This document shows positions 35,843 to 45,780 of a stretch of 64,000 nt of DNA, piece after piece (positions within the stretch are counted from its first letter, which is position 1; each line of letters begins with the position of its first letter). The stretch is from NCBI RefSeq assembly GCF_015453285.1, contig NZ_JADLZT010000003.1:62001-126000 (forward strand), given 5' to 3'. Source of the stretch: Lysobacter niastensis (GTDB lineage: Bacteria; Pseudomonadota; Gammaproteobacteria; Xanthomonadales; Xanthomonadaceae). The translations under genes were made by a program, and so were the position numbers. The notes under the pieces were generated by a model. It had not been told where the DNA came from and searched no databases. It saw nothing but the letters and a program-made list of their open reading frames with translations.

Positions 35843-37738
35843 TCAGGCGGCGCGCGCCGCCGCGAGGACGCGGTTCTCGGCCACCAGGCGCACGGCCGTC
35901 GCTACTTCGCCATCGAGGGCGCGGTCGCGATCGAGGAACGGGATCTCGGCACGGATCGCCGCATGCGCGGCCGCCACCGCACGCCCCGGCAGGAACTCAC
36001 CCGCCGCGGCCAGCTCGGCACGCAGACCCTCGACCTCGTCGAGGAAGGCGTCGTACTCCAGCGTCCCGGGCTGCGGGCCGCCGGCGATCTTCGCCACCAG
36101 CGCGGCCGCGTCCGTCCGACTGGCCACACCACGCGCGGCGTTGATCATGCCGCGGCGCAGGTCCAGCGCCTGGGCCGCCGTATACAGCTCCAGCGCCAGC
36201 ACCTTGCCAAGGTCTTCCGCCATCGCCAGCACATGGCGCGCCTCGTTGGCGCCCATCGAGACATGGTCCTCGGCGTTGGCGCTGGTCGGAATCGAGTACA
36301 CCGACGCCGGATGCGCGCGGCTGGCCAGGTCGTTGACGATGGCCGCGGCGGTGTACTGCACGATCATGTGGCCGGACTCGGTGGAGTCCTCGTTGCCGAT
36401 CAGGAAGCCCGGCAGGCCGTCGTTGGTGGCCGGATCGACCAGCTTGTTGAGGCGACGTTCGGAGATGCTCGCCAGCACCGGGATCGCTGCCTTGACGTAG
36501 CTCATCACCAGCGCCAGCGGCATGCCGTGGAAGTGGCCGGCGGAGATCACCTGCTGCTCGACGAACTCGGCCTTGGCGTCCGGGAACACGATCGGATTGT
36601 CGGTAAGCGCATTGAGCTCGACCTCGAGCACGCGCGCGGCCTGTGCGACCGCATCGCGCACCGCGCCGTGCACCTGCGGAATGCAACGCAGCGAATAGCT
36701 GTCCTGCGGCTGGTGCTTCTTGCCGCCGCGGAACGGGCGGAAGCGCGTGTAGAACTTTTCGCGGCCATGACGCTGGGTGAGCGGCACCCAGTCCCAGCCG
36801 ATATCGAACCGCAGAGCCTGCGATTCAGCCGTATCCCAGCTGCCCGGCTGCCAGGCGCGGAATTTCGGCACCAGGTGGTACGGGATGTCGGAGAGCGTCG
36901 AGCCCTGCAGCAGACGGCGCAGGTTGGCCGCGCTCTCGACCTGCCCCGGATGCGGACGCAGTGCGTGCACTTCTTCGGCGAACGCACCCAGGCGGCCGGC
37001 GAACGCATCGATGGTCATCGCCGCCGCGAGGTCTGCGGTATCCATCAGGTCCTCGAGCCGCGCCAGCGCCAGCACGCCACAGGCGAGCATCTGCGCTGTG
37101 CCGTTGTTCAGCGCGAGGCCTTCCTTGTACGACAGCGTGACCGGCGCCAGGCCGGCGCGCTTGAGCGCCTCACCGCCCGGGATGCGCTCGCCCTGGTAGA
37201 ACGCTTCGCCACCGCCGAGCAGCACGATCGCCAAGTGCGACAGCGGCGCAAGATCGCCGCTGGCACCGACCGAACCCAGCTGCGGCACCACCGGCACGAT
37301 ACCGGCGTTGAGCATCGCGGCCAGTGCCTGCAGGGTTTCGACGCGGATGCCGGAATGGCCACGCATCAGCGTGTTGATGCGGATGCACAGCATCGCGCGG
37401 ACGATCTCCGGCGCGAACGCCTCGCCCACGCACACGGCGTGAGTGACGATCAGGTTGCGTTGCAGTTCCTCGTGCAGCTTCTCGCCTGAGGGTTTCGCGC
37501 CCGGCAACTGGTCGCGCAGGTGATGCGCGCCAAGCAGGCGGTCGGCATTGCTGCCGAAGCCGGTCGACACGCCGTAGATCGGCTCCTCACGACGCACCTG
37601 CTCGGCCAGGAACTCGGCAGCGCGAGCCACCGCGGGGAGTTGTTCGGCGACGAGTTCAACCTGGGCGCCACGGGCCACTGCCACCAGGCCGGCGCGCGTC
37701 AGCGAGCGGCCATCGAGACGGACGACATTCTTGTTCAT
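35843..37738 (-). CDS. hutH: Histidine ammonia-lyase family enzyme, extended form
   Basis: A 631-residue MIO-dependent ammonia-lyase, about 120 longer than common HutH. The MIO tripeptide Ala159-Ser160-Gly161 (GSVGASGDLAPLSH), Tyr55 (YGVSTGFG) and the NNGTA loop are intact. The selectivity pair that is Ser-His in HAL reads Thr99-His100 (NLIVTHAV), closer to histidine than to phenylalanine or tyrosine lyases. An insert of about 50-60 residues lies between GQVESAANLRRLLQGS (about 280) and QDSYSLRC (about 345), and the usual SVDSIPTSA reads SVYSIPTSA. The start is 10 bases after the hisS stop. No other hut gene is in the window. Histidine is the likeliest substrate, but not certain. Confidence 0.83.
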   Translation of the reverse strand: MNKNVVRLDGRSLTRAGLVAVARGAQVELVAEQLPAVARAAEFLAEQVRREEPIYGVSTGFGSNADRLLGAHHLRDQLPGAKPSGEKLHEELQRNLIVTHAVCVGEAFAPEIVRAMLCIRINTLMRGHSGIRVETLQALAAMLNAGIVPVVPQLGSVGASGDLAPLSHLAIVLLGGGEAFYQGERIPGGEALKRAGLAPVTLSYKEGLALNNGTAQMLACGVLALARLEDLMDTADLAAAMTIDAFAGRLGAFAEEVHALRPHPGQVESAANLRRLLQGSTLSDIPYHLVPKFRAWQPGSWDTAESQALRFDIGWDWVPLTQRHGREKFYTRFRPFRGGKKHQPQDSYSLRCIPQVHGAVRDAVAQAARVLEVELNALTDNPIVFPDAKAEFVEQQVISAGHFHGMPLALVMSYVKAAIPVLASISERRLNKLVDPATNDGLPGFLIGNEDSTESGHMIVQYTAAAIVNDLASRAHPASVYSIPTSANAEDHVSMGANEARHVLAMAEDLGKVLALELYTAAQALDLRRGMINAARGVASRTDAAALVAKIAGGPQPGTLEYDAFLDEVEGLRAELAAAGEFLPGRAVAAAHAAIRAEIPFLDRDRALDGEVATAVRLVAENRVLAAARAA

Positions 37739-37747
37739 GCGTGCTGA

Positions 37748-39136
37748 TCAGCCTTGCGGCAGTGCCTGGGCCTGCGCGAGTTCGACGCGCAAGGTTTTGG
37801 AAAGTTCGGAACGCGCGACCTCGAACTGGTCCTCGCGGCGCAGGTCCTTGACGGTGACGGTGTCCTTGGCGATCTCGTCCTCGCCCAGCACCACCACGAA
37901 ACGGATGCCGGCGCGGTCCGCGTACTTGAACTGCTTGCCGAGCTTGGAAGGCTCCATCACCACTTCGGTGTTGAAACCGCCATGACGCAGCTCACTGGCC
38001 ACCGCCAGGCAGTGCGGAAGGTGCGCGGCGTCCATCTGCGTGACCAGCACCTGCACGGTGCTCTGCGCGGTATCCAGCAGGCCGGCCTCGCGCAGCTGCC
38101 AGAACAGGCGCGTCAGGCCGATCGAGATGCCGACACCCGGCAGCTTCGACTTGGTGTAGTGGCTGGCCAGGTTCTCGTAGCGGCCGCCCGAGCAGATCGA
38201 GCCGATCTGCGGGTAGTCGTTGAGCGTGGTCTCGTAGACGGTGCCGGTGTAGTAATCGAGGCCGCGAGCGATCGAGAAGTTGAGTGCGTAGGCGCTTTCC
38301 GGCACGCCGAGGGCGTGCACCAGCTCCAGCACCTCGCGCAGCTCCTGCACGCCTTCGCGCAACACCTCGCTGCCCCCGCCGAGCGCATCAAGCTTGGCGA
38401 TGGCGTCGGCGTGCGAGGTCGAGCGGACCTTGACGAACTCCAGGATGCGCGCGACGACGTCGTCCGCAAGGCCGAACTCGTCGACCAGCGTGTCGCGCAC
38501 GTGGCCTTCGCCGCGCTTGTCGAGCTTGTCGACCTCGCGCAGCACCAGCGCCTGCTGCTCGCCGTCGGCAATACCCAGGGCCTCGAAGAAGCCGCGCATC
38601 AGTTTGCGGTTGTTGAGCTGGATGGTGAAGGCACCGATGTTCAGCTCGGAGAACACCGCATGGATCACCGCCGGCAGTTCGGCGTCGAAGCGGATCGACA
38701 GCGCGTCCTTGCCGATCACGTCGATGTCGCACTGGTAGAACTCGCGGAAGCGGCCACGCTGGGCGCGTTCGCCGCGGTACACGCGCTGCATCTGGTAGCG
38801 GCGGAACGGAAACGCCAGCTCGTGCTCGTGCTCGGCGACATAGCGCGCCAGGGGCACGGTCAGGTCGAAGCGCAGCGCAAGCTCGGGCATGCCCTCGCCA
38901 CTGCCGCCCTCGGTCTTGTTAAGCGCGCCGGTGGACTGGACAAAATAGACCTGTCGCTCGGTCTCGCCGCCGGACTTGGTCAGCAGCACCTCAGACAGCT
39001 CCATCACCGGCGTCTCGACCGGCAGGAAACCGAAACGTTCGAAATTGCGGCGAATCGTGTCCAGCAAGCGCTGGAAAGCGATCTGGTCATGGGGCAGCAG
39101 CTCCATGACCCCGGGCGGGGTGCGCGGCTTGATCAA
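37748..39136 (-). CDS. hisS: Histidyl-tRNA synthetase
   Basis: A 462-residue class II synthetase. I place the start at a TTG (39136): it has GGAG six bases upstream and yields [15 protein letters not shown], the usual N-terminus. The longer frame from 39196 would add 20 Pro/Arg-rich residues. Motif 2 is in [27 protein letters not shown], the HisA box is [12 protein letters not shown], and motif 3 is [12 protein letters not shown]. The C-terminal anticodon domain follows. hutH begins 10 bases downstream, probably in the same transcript. Confidence 0.93.
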   Translation of the reverse strand: MIKPRTPPGVMELLPHDQIAFQRLLDTIRRNFERFGFLPVETPVMELSEVLLTKSGGETERQVYFVQSTGALNKTEGGSGEGMPELALRFDLTVPLARYVAEHEHELAFPFRRYQMQRVYRGERAQRGRFREFYQCDIDVIGKDALSIRFDAELPAVIHAVFSELNIGAFTIQLNNRKLMRGFFEALGIADGEQQALVLREVDKLDKRGEGHVRDTLVDEFGLADDVVARILEFVKVRSTSHADAIAKLDALGGGSEVLREGVQELREVLELVHALGVPESAYALNFSIARGLDYYTGTVYETTLNDYPQIGSICSGGRYENLASHYTKSKLPGVGISIGLTRLFWQLREAGLLDTAQSTVQVLVTQMDAAHLPHCLAVASELRHGGFNTEVVMEPSKLGKQFKYADRAGIRFVVVLGEDEIAKDTVTVKDLRREDQFEVARSELSKTLRVELAQAQALPQG

Positions 39137-39255
39137 GCGGGGCTCCGGTGACGGCGGGCCGCGGCGCAGCCCGGTACAGGTGGGGAAAACCGGCACAGTT
39201 TAGCGGCTGCGGCAAGGCAAGTGCCGCGCAGGTGAACGAAATTGCATCAGACCCC

Positions 39256-39285
39256 TTGCCTCGACCCCACCAGACTCGCTAACAT
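39256..39285 (+). promoter_or_regulatory. Candidate promoter of tRNA-Pro
   Basis: TTGCCT (39256-39261) and TAACAT (39280-39285) are 18 bases apart. A GC-rich discriminator follows and the mature tRNA begins 16 bases after the -10. Confidence 0.5.
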
Positions 39286-39300
39286 TTGCGGCTCAGCAGT

Positions 39301-39377
39301 CGGGGTGTAGCTCAGCCTGGTAGAGCGCTACGTTCGGGACGTAGAAGTCGCAGGTTCAAATCCTGTCTCCCCGACCA
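39301..39377 (+). tRNA. tRNA-Pro (anticodon CGG)
   Basis: A full 77-base cloverleaf with encoded CCA. The acceptor starts CGGGGTG and ends CTCCCCG-A-CCA; the anticodon stem-loop is CTACG-TTCGGGA-CGTAG, giving CGG, which reads CCG proline codons. The T-arm is GCAGG-TTCAAAT-CCTGT. Position 6-67 in the acceptor is a T-T mismatch. The other arms pair normally. Confidence 0.95.
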
Positions 39378-39417
39378 ACTTTCGCGATCGCAAGAACGTG
39401 AATCATGCTGAAGACGG

Positions 39418-39444
39418 AACGCCGGCCACGAGCCGGCGTTTTTC
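39418..39444 (+). terminator. Terminator after tRNA-Pro
   Basis: A 9-bp stem (39418-39426 with 39432-39440) with a CACGA loop is followed by a short T run. Confidence 0.8.
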
Positions 39445-39480
39445 GTTCCGGGCGCATGGTATCCGAACTCCGTCCGGAGC

Positions 39481-40356
39481 ATGATGAGCCCCGCTCCATG
39501 GCGCGACACGATGCGATTCGAGCAGATCGAGCACAAAGGCCGCCCGCACCTGCGCCTGACCGCCGACGATGGCGCCAGCGCGGAAGTCAGCCTGCACGGC
39601 GCGCACGTGACCTCGTGGCAGCCGACGCCGGGCCGCGAACGCCTGTACCTCAGCCCGAACGCCAGCCACGCTACCGGGACCGCGATCCGCGGTGGCATCC
39701 CGGTGGTGTTTCCGCAGTTCGCCGGGCGCGGGCCGATGATCAAACATGGCTTCGCGCGCCTGCTGGACTGGCGGCTCATCAACGCTTCGAATGCGCGGAC
39801 CGCGATCTTCGAGCTTAACGACGGTCCCGCTACGCACGCATACTGGCCCGCACGATTCTCGGCGCGACTCGGCGTGACGCTCGCACCCGCCACGCTCGAG
39901 GTCGATCTCGAAATCGTCAACGAGGGCGATGCCGCCTGGGATTTCACCGCGGCACTGCACACCTATCTGCGCGTGAGCGGCCTGGCCGGCGTGTCGCTGG
40001 GCGGCCTCGAGGGCGCGCCCTACTTCGACAGCGCAAACCATGGCTCGCGCGCGCCGGGTGACGGCAAAGTCGTGCATTTCTCAGGCGAACTCGACCGCAT
40101 CTATCCCGATGCCGCTGGCCCCCTGCTGCTGCGCGGCGCCAACCTCCCGCCGCTCGAGATCACGGCACGTGGTTTCCGCGACACGGTCGTCTGGAATCCT
40201 GGCGCCCACCTCGCCGCATCGATCGCAGATCTGGGCGATGGCGAACACGAACACTTCGTCTGCGCCGAATCCGCCACCGTGATCGAACCGGTCACGCTGG
40301 CGCCCGGAGAGCGCTGGCGCGGCACGCAGCGCCTGCGGGAGCTTCCCGCGAGCTAG
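39481..40356 (+). CDS. D-hexose-6-phosphate mutarotase (aldose 1-epimerase family)
   Basis: A roughly 280-291-residue beta-sandwich enzyme that interconverts anomers of hexose-6-phosphates. The N-terminal GAHVTSWQP and ATGTAIRGGIPVVFPQFAGRGP, then KHGFARLLDW, ALHTYLRVS and the C-terminal FVCAESA (catalytic Glu) are typical of the YeaD group. The exact start is unclear: ATGs at 39481 and 39484 lie very close to GGAG, and an ATG at 39511 gives MRFEQIEHKG, the more usual N-terminus, but without a clear ribosome site. It lies alone behind the tRNA terminator. Confidence 0.85.
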   Translation: MMSPAPWRDTMRFEQIEHKGRPHLRLTADDGASAEVSLHGAHVTSWQPTPGRERLYLSPNASHATGTAIRGGIPVVFPQFAGRGPMIKHGFARLLDWRLINASNARTAIFELNDGPATHAYWPARFSARLGVTLAPATLEVDLEIVNEGDAAWDFTAALHTYLRVSGLAGVSLGGLEGAPYFDSANHGSRAPGDGKVVHFSGELDRIYPDAAGPLLLRGANLPPLEITARGFRDTVVWNPGAHLAASIADLGDGEHEHFVCAESATVIEPVTLAPGERWRGTQRLRELPAS

Positions 40357-40366
40357 CGCGGCGCAG

Positions 40367-43165
40367 TCAGGTCCAGAGCTGCGGCTTCTCGATCCAGTAA
40401 CCCTGCGCGTAGTTGACGCCCATGCTCGCCAGCAGGTCGACCGTGGCCTGATTCTCCACGTATTCGGCGATCGTCTCGATGCCCATGACGTGGCCGATGT
40501 GGTTGATGGCCTCCACCATCGCGCAATCGATCGGGTCCTGGTCCATGTGCTTGACGAAGGTGCCGTCGATTTTCAGGTAATCGACCGGCAGGTGCTTCAG
40601 ATAGGCGAACGAGGACATGCCGCTGCCGAAATCGTCGAGCGCGAAGCGGCATCCCAGCTTCTTGATGTCGCTGATCATCGATTCGGCGTGGGCCAGGTTG
40701 GCGATGGCCGCGGTCTCGGTGATCTCGAAGCACACCGAATCGGCGCGCACACCGGAGGATTCGACCTGGGTCCGCACGAACTCGGTGAACGATTCGTCCC
40801 CCACCGACGCTCCCGAGAGATTGATGAAGCAGATCTCATCGCCCATATCTTCGCCTGCGAGCTTCTTCATCGCCGCGCCGATCACCCAGCGGTCGATCTC
40901 GGGCATCAGGCCGTAGCGCTCGGCCGAGGGTATGAACGTCATCGGCATGACCAGCTTGCCGTTGCTGTCCATCATGCGCAGCAGCGTTTCGAAATGCGCC
41001 GACTTCGCCGTCGGCAATTCGACGCTGGCCTGGCGGGCCAGCACGAAACGGTTCTCCTCCAACGCCTGGTGGATGCGGGCGATCCACCCGATCTCGCCGC
41101 GCCGGCGCATCCGGCGCTGGTCGTCGTTCTTGTAGACATGGATGCGGTTGCGGCCGCGATCCTTGGCCAGATAGCAGGCGGCGTCGGCCCGCCGCAGCAT
41201 TTCCTCGCGCCCGACCGCGCCGCCGGTCGCAAGCACCAGTCCGATGCTGACGCCGACATGGAAGGTGTGCTCCTCCCACATGAAGGGGTAATGGGTGATG
41301 GCCTGGCGCAGGCTCTCGGCGATGCGCTTGGCGCCATCGGCCGAACAGTTCTCCAGAATCACGCCGAACTCGTCGCCACCCAGCCGGGCCAGCGTGTCGG
41401 CCTGGCGAAGGCGCCGGCGGAACACGCCAGCGAGCCGCTTGAGCAACTCATCTCCGGCGACGTGGCCGCCGGTGTCGTTGACCAGCTTGAACTGGTCCAG
41501 GTCCATGAAGAGCACGGCCATCTCGCCGTGCGTCACCTCGTTCTGCTTGAGCGCGGCATCGAGGCGGCGCTCGAAGCCGCGTCGGTTGACCAGGCCCGTC
41601 AACGGATCGTGCGATGCCTGGTGCGTCATTTCGGCGGCGATGCGGCGCGCCTCTGACACGTCATGGAACACCAGTACCGCGCCGATCACGTCGTCGCGCG
41701 CGTTCTTGATCGGCGCAGCGCTGTCCTCGATGGCAAACCGGCCGCCACCACGGCGCTCCAGGATCGAATCCTCTGTGAGTCCCCTCACCACGCCGTCGCG
41801 CAGCACGGTCTCCACCGGATTCGGCGGTGGATCGCTGCTGCCCTCCTCGGTCAGCACCAGCACCGTGGGCAGCGACTCTCCGATCGCCTCCTCGTTGCTC
41901 CAGCCGGTCATGCGTTCCGCCACCGGGTTGAGGTAGGTGATGCAGCCATGCGTATCGGTCGTGATGACGCCGTCGCCGATCGATTCCAGCGTGACGCGCA
42001 GGCGCTCCTTGTCGGCGAACAGTTCGGCTTCGGCCTTGCGCCGTTCGGTCACGTCGCGCATCACCGCCACAAACAGTTCGCCCTCTCCGGTAGTGAGCGC
42101 GTTGACGATGACTTCCAGGTGGATGACGGAACCGTCCTTGCGCAATGCCGGCAGGACTGCGTGACCCTTGCCCACCAGTTCCGGCTCGCCGCCCTGCAGG
42201 TAGGCCTGGATCTCGCCATCCCGCGCGTCGCGCAGGCGCTCGGTGAGCAGCACCTCGATGTTCGTGCCGATGATCTGCTCTGCGGCGTAACCAAACATCC
42301 GCGATGCGGCCCCGTTGAACGAATGGATCGTGCCGTTGGCGTCGAAGGTGATCAGGCCGTCGCCGATGTTGTCGACCACGCTGGACAGCTGCTCGTCCTT
42401 CTCGACCAGCCGCTGGTTGGCTTCACGAAGCTCCTGCTCGATGGCCTGCCGGTGGGAGATGTCGCGAACGACGCAGTAGCGGTGTCCATCGCGCGGATAG
42501 GTGTTCCACTCGAGCCAGCGGTAGTCGCCGTCCTTGCCCCTCACCAGGTTGCGGAAGCTGCGGGCTTCCTTGTCGTGTTGCAGGATCTCCGACAGCGCCG
42601 CCGCTTCCTCACGCTGCGTGGGATGTATGAGGTCGAGGAACGGCCGCGTGGCGAGGTCGTCCGCGCTCCACCCCAGCGTGCGCTGCCAGGCGGGATTGAC
42701 GCGCTCGAGTCTGCTGATGTCGGACGGCGTCACCGCCAGCATGTCGGGCGACAGCCGGAACAGCACGTCGTTCTGGCGTTCGGTACGGCTTTCGACCGTA
42801 ACGTCGCGCAACTGGGAGACGAAGAACCTGGGACGCAGCTTGCGATCGCGCGCCAGGCTGACCGTCTGGTAGATGCGTGCCGTGTCCCCGGTCTTGCGCA
42901 CGAACCGCTTGGCGACGGTGAACGACTCGACGCGCCCGGCGAGCAGATCCTGCAGCCCGATGACGTCGACTTCACTGTCGCCGGGATGGGTAATGCTCTG
43001 CAGGTCGAGATCGAGCAGTTCCGCCTCGTCGTAGCCGAGCATGCGGCACGCTGCGGGGTTCGCAGCCAACGCACGCCCATTCAGTCCGGACAGGATGGTG
43101 CCCAGCGGCGCGTGCTCGAACGCCTGCTGCATGAGCTCGCGTTTGGTGCGTGGATCGGCGGACAT
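40367..43165 (-). CDS. Multi-PAS GGDEF-EAL cyclic-di-GMP protein
   Basis: A 932-residue soluble sensor. Four PAS/PAC units are visible (about 10-125, 130-240, 255-375, 380-505), with PAC signatures such as VVRDISHR, VMRDVTERR and VFHDVSEARR. The GGDEF motif (RLGGDEF, about 590-596) is intact and preceded at the correct distance by an RQAD inhibitory site. In the EAL domain the catalytic Glu sits in ETLLR instead of EALLR (about 725), and NLSGAS, FEITET, DDFGSGMSS, KIDGTFV, AEYVEN and AQGYW are conserved. Cyclase with product inhibition and phosphodiesterase activity both look possible. It has no membrane segments and stands alone. Confidence 0.9.
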   Translation of the reverse strand: MSADPRTKRELMQQAFEHAPLGTILSGLNGRALAANPAACRMLGYDEAELLDLDLQSITHPGDSEVDVIGLQDLLAGRVESFTVAKRFVRKTGDTARIYQTVSLARDRKLRPRFFVSQLRDVTVESRTERQNDVLFRLSPDMLAVTPSDISRLERVNPAWQRTLGWSADDLATRPFLDLIHPTQREEAAALSEILQHDKEARSFRNLVRGKDGDYRWLEWNTYPRDGHRYCVVRDISHRQAIEQELREANQRLVEKDEQLSSVVDNIGDGLITFDANGTIHSFNGAASRMFGYAAEQIIGTNIEVLLTERLRDARDGEIQAYLQGGEPELVGKGHAVLPALRKDGSVIHLEVIVNALTTGEGELFVAVMRDVTERRKAEAELFADKERLRVTLESIGDGVITTDTHGCITYLNPVAERMTGWSNEEAIGESLPTVLVLTEEGSSDPPPNPVETVLRDGVVRGLTEDSILERRGGGRFAIEDSAAPIKNARDDVIGAVLVFHDVSEARRIAAEMTHQASHDPLTGLVNRRGFERRLDAALKQNEVTHGEMAVLFMDLDQFKLVNDTGGHVAGDELLKRLAGVFRRRLRQADTLARLGGDEFGVILENCSADGAKRIAESLRQAITHYPFMWEEHTFHVGVSIGLVLATGGAVGREEMLRRADAACYLAKDRGRNRIHVYKNDDQRRMRRRGEIGWIARIHQALEENRFVLARQASVELPTAKSAHFETLLRMMDSNGKLVMPMTFIPSAERYGLMPEIDRWVIGAAMKKLAGEDMGDEICFINLSGASVGDESFTEFVRTQVESSGVRADSVCFEITETAAIANLAHAESMISDIKKLGCRFALDDFGSGMSSFAYLKHLPVDYLKIDGTFVKHMDQDPIDCAMVEAINHIGHVMGIETIAEYVENQATVDLLASMGVNYAQGYWIEKPQLWT

Positions 43166-43339
43166 TGCGTCCCTCGGCGCGCAGCTGTGGTTGGAAAGCC
43201 GGGACGAAGAAGATCGTCCGCCGCATTGTCGCCATCGGCGACCGGCACGTTAGTGAACGCTTCGCAGCGGATTATCAGGACGTGGATACAGGAGCAGTCC
43301 CTGCGGCACGCTACTTGCGTGCGACTGTTTTCCCCGGCT

Positions 43340-44620
43340 TCAGCCCGCCATCGATTCGGGATGTCGCACCTGGCCATCGCCCCGGACGACGAATCGTTCG
43401 ATGGTCAGCGACTCCGCCCCCATCGGTCCGTACGCGTGCAGGCGCGTGGTCGAAATGCCGATCTCCGCTCCCAGCCCGAGCTGCCCGCCGTCGTTGAAGC
43501 GTGACGACGCATTCACCATCACCGCCGAGCTTCGCGTTCCCGCGATGAAGGCGTCGGACGCCGCGGCGTCCTCGGTCGCGATCACCTCGGTGTGGTCGGA
43601 ACCGTAGCGCTGGATGTGCGCGAGCGCCTCGGCAAGGCTGTCGACCACGCGAACGGCCAGGATCAGGTCGAGGAACTCCGCGGCGTAATCAGCCTCCTCG
43701 GCCGGACGCACCGCATCGCCCCAGGTGCGCGTGCGCGCGCAGCCTCGCACCTCAACGCCGCGGTTCGCCAGCACCTCCAGTGCCAGCGGCATGAACACGG
43801 GCACGATGTCGCGATGCACCAGCAGGGTCTCGAGCGCGTTGCAGACGCCTGGCCGCGAGGCCTTGCCATCGACCAGCAGGTCGAGCGCCTTCACCGGATC
43901 GGCGGCGGCATCGACATAGAGGTGGCAGACGCCCTTGTAGTGCTTGATGACCGGCACGCGCGCATGTTCGGCGACGAACCGGATCAGTCCCTCGCCACCG
44001 CGCGGGATCGCGAGGTCGACCAGGCCGGTGAGCTGCAGCAGCTCCAGCACGTGCTCACGCGAGGCGTCGGCCACCAGCGATACCGCCGCTTCGGGAAGGC
44101 CATGCTCGCGCAATGCCGCATGCAGGCAGGCTGCGATGGCGGCGTTGCTAGCCCGCGCCTCCGAACCGCCCCGCAGCACGACGGCGTTGCCGGCCTTCAC
44201 GCACAGTGCGGCGGCATCGGCCGTCACGTTGGGCCGGGCCTCGTAGATCATCGCGATCAGGCCCAGCGGCACGCGCTGGCGCTCGATCACGATGCCATTG
44301 GGCCGCCGGTCTCGACGCGTCACCTCGCCCAGCGGATCAGGCTGCGCGGCAACCTCTTCCAGTGCGACGGCCATCGACTCCAGGCGGGCGGCATCCAGCA
44401 TCAGGCGGTCCAGCTGTGCCGGCGCGAGCCCGGCCTCGCGCGCCCGGGCCATGTCCCCGGCATTGGCAGCCAGCACCGCTGCGCCCTGCTGGCGCAGTTG
44501 CGCGGCCATGCCTTCGATCAGTTGTCGCCGCTCCTGTGGCTCCAGCGCCGCGATTGCGCGCTGCGCCTCGCGGGCGCGCTCTGCCAGTTCACGTACATAG
44601 CCACGGACATCCGAGCTCAT
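43340..44620 (-). CDS. proA: Gamma-glutamyl phosphate reductase
   Basis: A 426-residue NADPH-dependent aldehyde-dehydrogenase-fold enzyme making glutamate-5-semialdehyde for proline. [24 protein letters not shown], the catalytic Cys in [15 protein letters not shown] and [15 protein letters not shown] are all present. It overlaps proB by ATGA and is the last gene of the arginine-proline operon. Confidence 0.95.
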   Translation of the reverse strand: MSSDVRGYVRELAERAREAQRAIAALEPQERRQLIEGMAAQLRQQGAAVLAANAGDMARAREAGLAPAQLDRLMLDAARLESMAVALEEVAAQPDPLGEVTRRDRRPNGIVIERQRVPLGLIAMIYEARPNVTADAAALCVKAGNAVVLRGGSEARASNAAIAACLHAALREHGLPEAAVSLVADASREHVLELLQLTGLVDLAIPRGGEGLIRFVAEHARVPVIKHYKGVCHLYVDAAADPVKALDLLVDGKASRPGVCNALETLLVHRDIVPVFMPLALEVLANRGVEVRGCARTRTWGDAVRPAEEADYAAEFLDLILAVRVVDSLAEALAHIQRYGSDHTEVIATEDAAASDAFIAGTRSSAVMVNASSRFNDGGQLGLGAEIGISTTRLHAYGPMGAESLTIERFVVRGDGQVRHPESMAG

Positions 44621-45780
44621 TCCGCCTCCGCTGCCAGCAGTACCAGGTCGTCGCGGTGGACCACCGCCTCACCGTAACGGAACCCGAGCACGGCTTCGAT
44701 GTCGCGGCTGTGGCGCCCGGCGATCCGTTGGATCTCCCCCGCACTGTACTGCGCCAGTCCGCGCGCGGACGGTGCGGCATCGGGATGCCCGGCGATCTCG
44801 ATCACGTCGCCACGACGGAACCCCCCATGGACCGAGGTCACTCCGCCGGGCAACAGCGACGCACCCCGGCGGTGCAAGGCCTCGGCGGCGCCTCCATCGA
44901 TGCACAGGCGGCCGGACGCCGGCGCGTGCCGCAACCACTGCTTGCGCGCGCGCAGGCGATCGCCCTGCCCCGACACCAGCGTGCCGTGCAGGCGTCCCTC
45001 GGCGAGGGCCTCGACCACGCCCACGTCGCGCCCGCAGAACAGCGCCGTGGCGATGCCGGCGGCAGCAGCCTTCGCCGCCGCCTCGAGCTTGGTGCGCATG
45101 CCGCCGGTCCCCAGCACGCCCGCCCCGCCGGCGGCATCGAGCAGCTCGGGCGTGACCCGCTCGGCATACGTGATCGGCCGCGCCGATGGGTCGCGCTGCG
45201 GATGCGCGCTGTACAGGCCGCCGATGTCGGTGGCGATCAGCAGCAGGTCGGCATCGACCAGCGAGGCCACGGCGGCAGCGAGGTTGTCGTTGTCTCCGAG
45301 CTTGAGCTCGTCGACGGCGACGGTGTCGTTCTCGTTGATGATGGGCAGCGTGCCCAGCCGCAGCAGCTCGCGCAGGCTGGCGCGGGCGTTGAGGTAACGG
45401 CGGCGGTGGCGCAGGTCGTCGTGCGTCAGCAGCACCTGGGCCACCGGGCGCTCGCTCAACTGCTGCCAGAACGCGATCAGCGAGGCCTGCCCGAGTGCCG
45501 CCAGGGCCTGCCGAAGCACGAGACCATCGCCACCGGAGGCAACACGCGCGCGTCCGGCTGCGACCGCGCCGGAGGACACCAGCACCACCTCGCGGCCCTG
45601 GGAATGGCTGTGTGCGATGAAGCGCGCCAGCCCCGCGGCATGGCGTGCATCGAGTCCCGGATGGGGATGATCGCCGAAGCCGGCCAGCAGGCTGCTGCCG
45701 ACTTTCAGCACCGCGCGTTGCCAGCGCGGCAGGGGTTGCGCCGGGAAGTCTCGATCGATCGAACTTCCCGGCGCGCTCAT
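44617..45780 (-). CDS. proB: Glutamate 5-kinase with PUA domain
   Basis: A 387-residue enzyme for the first, proline-inhibited step. The amino-acid kinase domain (about 20-275) has [33 protein letters not shown] and [14 protein letters not shown]-terminal PUA domain (about 290-370) is present. It overlaps both argH and proA by 4 bases, so proline and arginine synthesis are translationally linked here. Confidence 0.95.
   Translation of the reverse strand: MSAPGSSIDRDFPAQPLPRWQRAVLKVGSSLLAGFGDHPHPGLDARHAAGLARFIAHSHSQGREVVLVSSGAVAAGRARVASGGDGLVLRQALAALGQASLIAFWQQLSERPVAQVLLTHDDLRHRRRYLNARASLRELLRLGTLPIINENDTVAVDELKLGDNDNLAAAVASLVDADLLLIATDIGGLYSAHPQRDPSARPITYAERVTPELLDAAGGAGVLGTGGMRTKLEAAAKAAAAGIATALFCGRDVGVVEALAEGRLHGTLVSGQGDRLRARKQWLRHAPASGRLCIDGGAAEALHRRGASLLPGGVTSVHGGFRRGDVIEIAGHPDAAPSARGLAQYSAGEIQRIAGRHSRDIEAVLGFRYGEAVVHRDDLVLLAAEAE

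Noticed and set aside
35681-37489. Open reading frame of 602 codons on the + strand
   Set aside because: It is antisense to hutH and crosses the hutH terminator hairpins.
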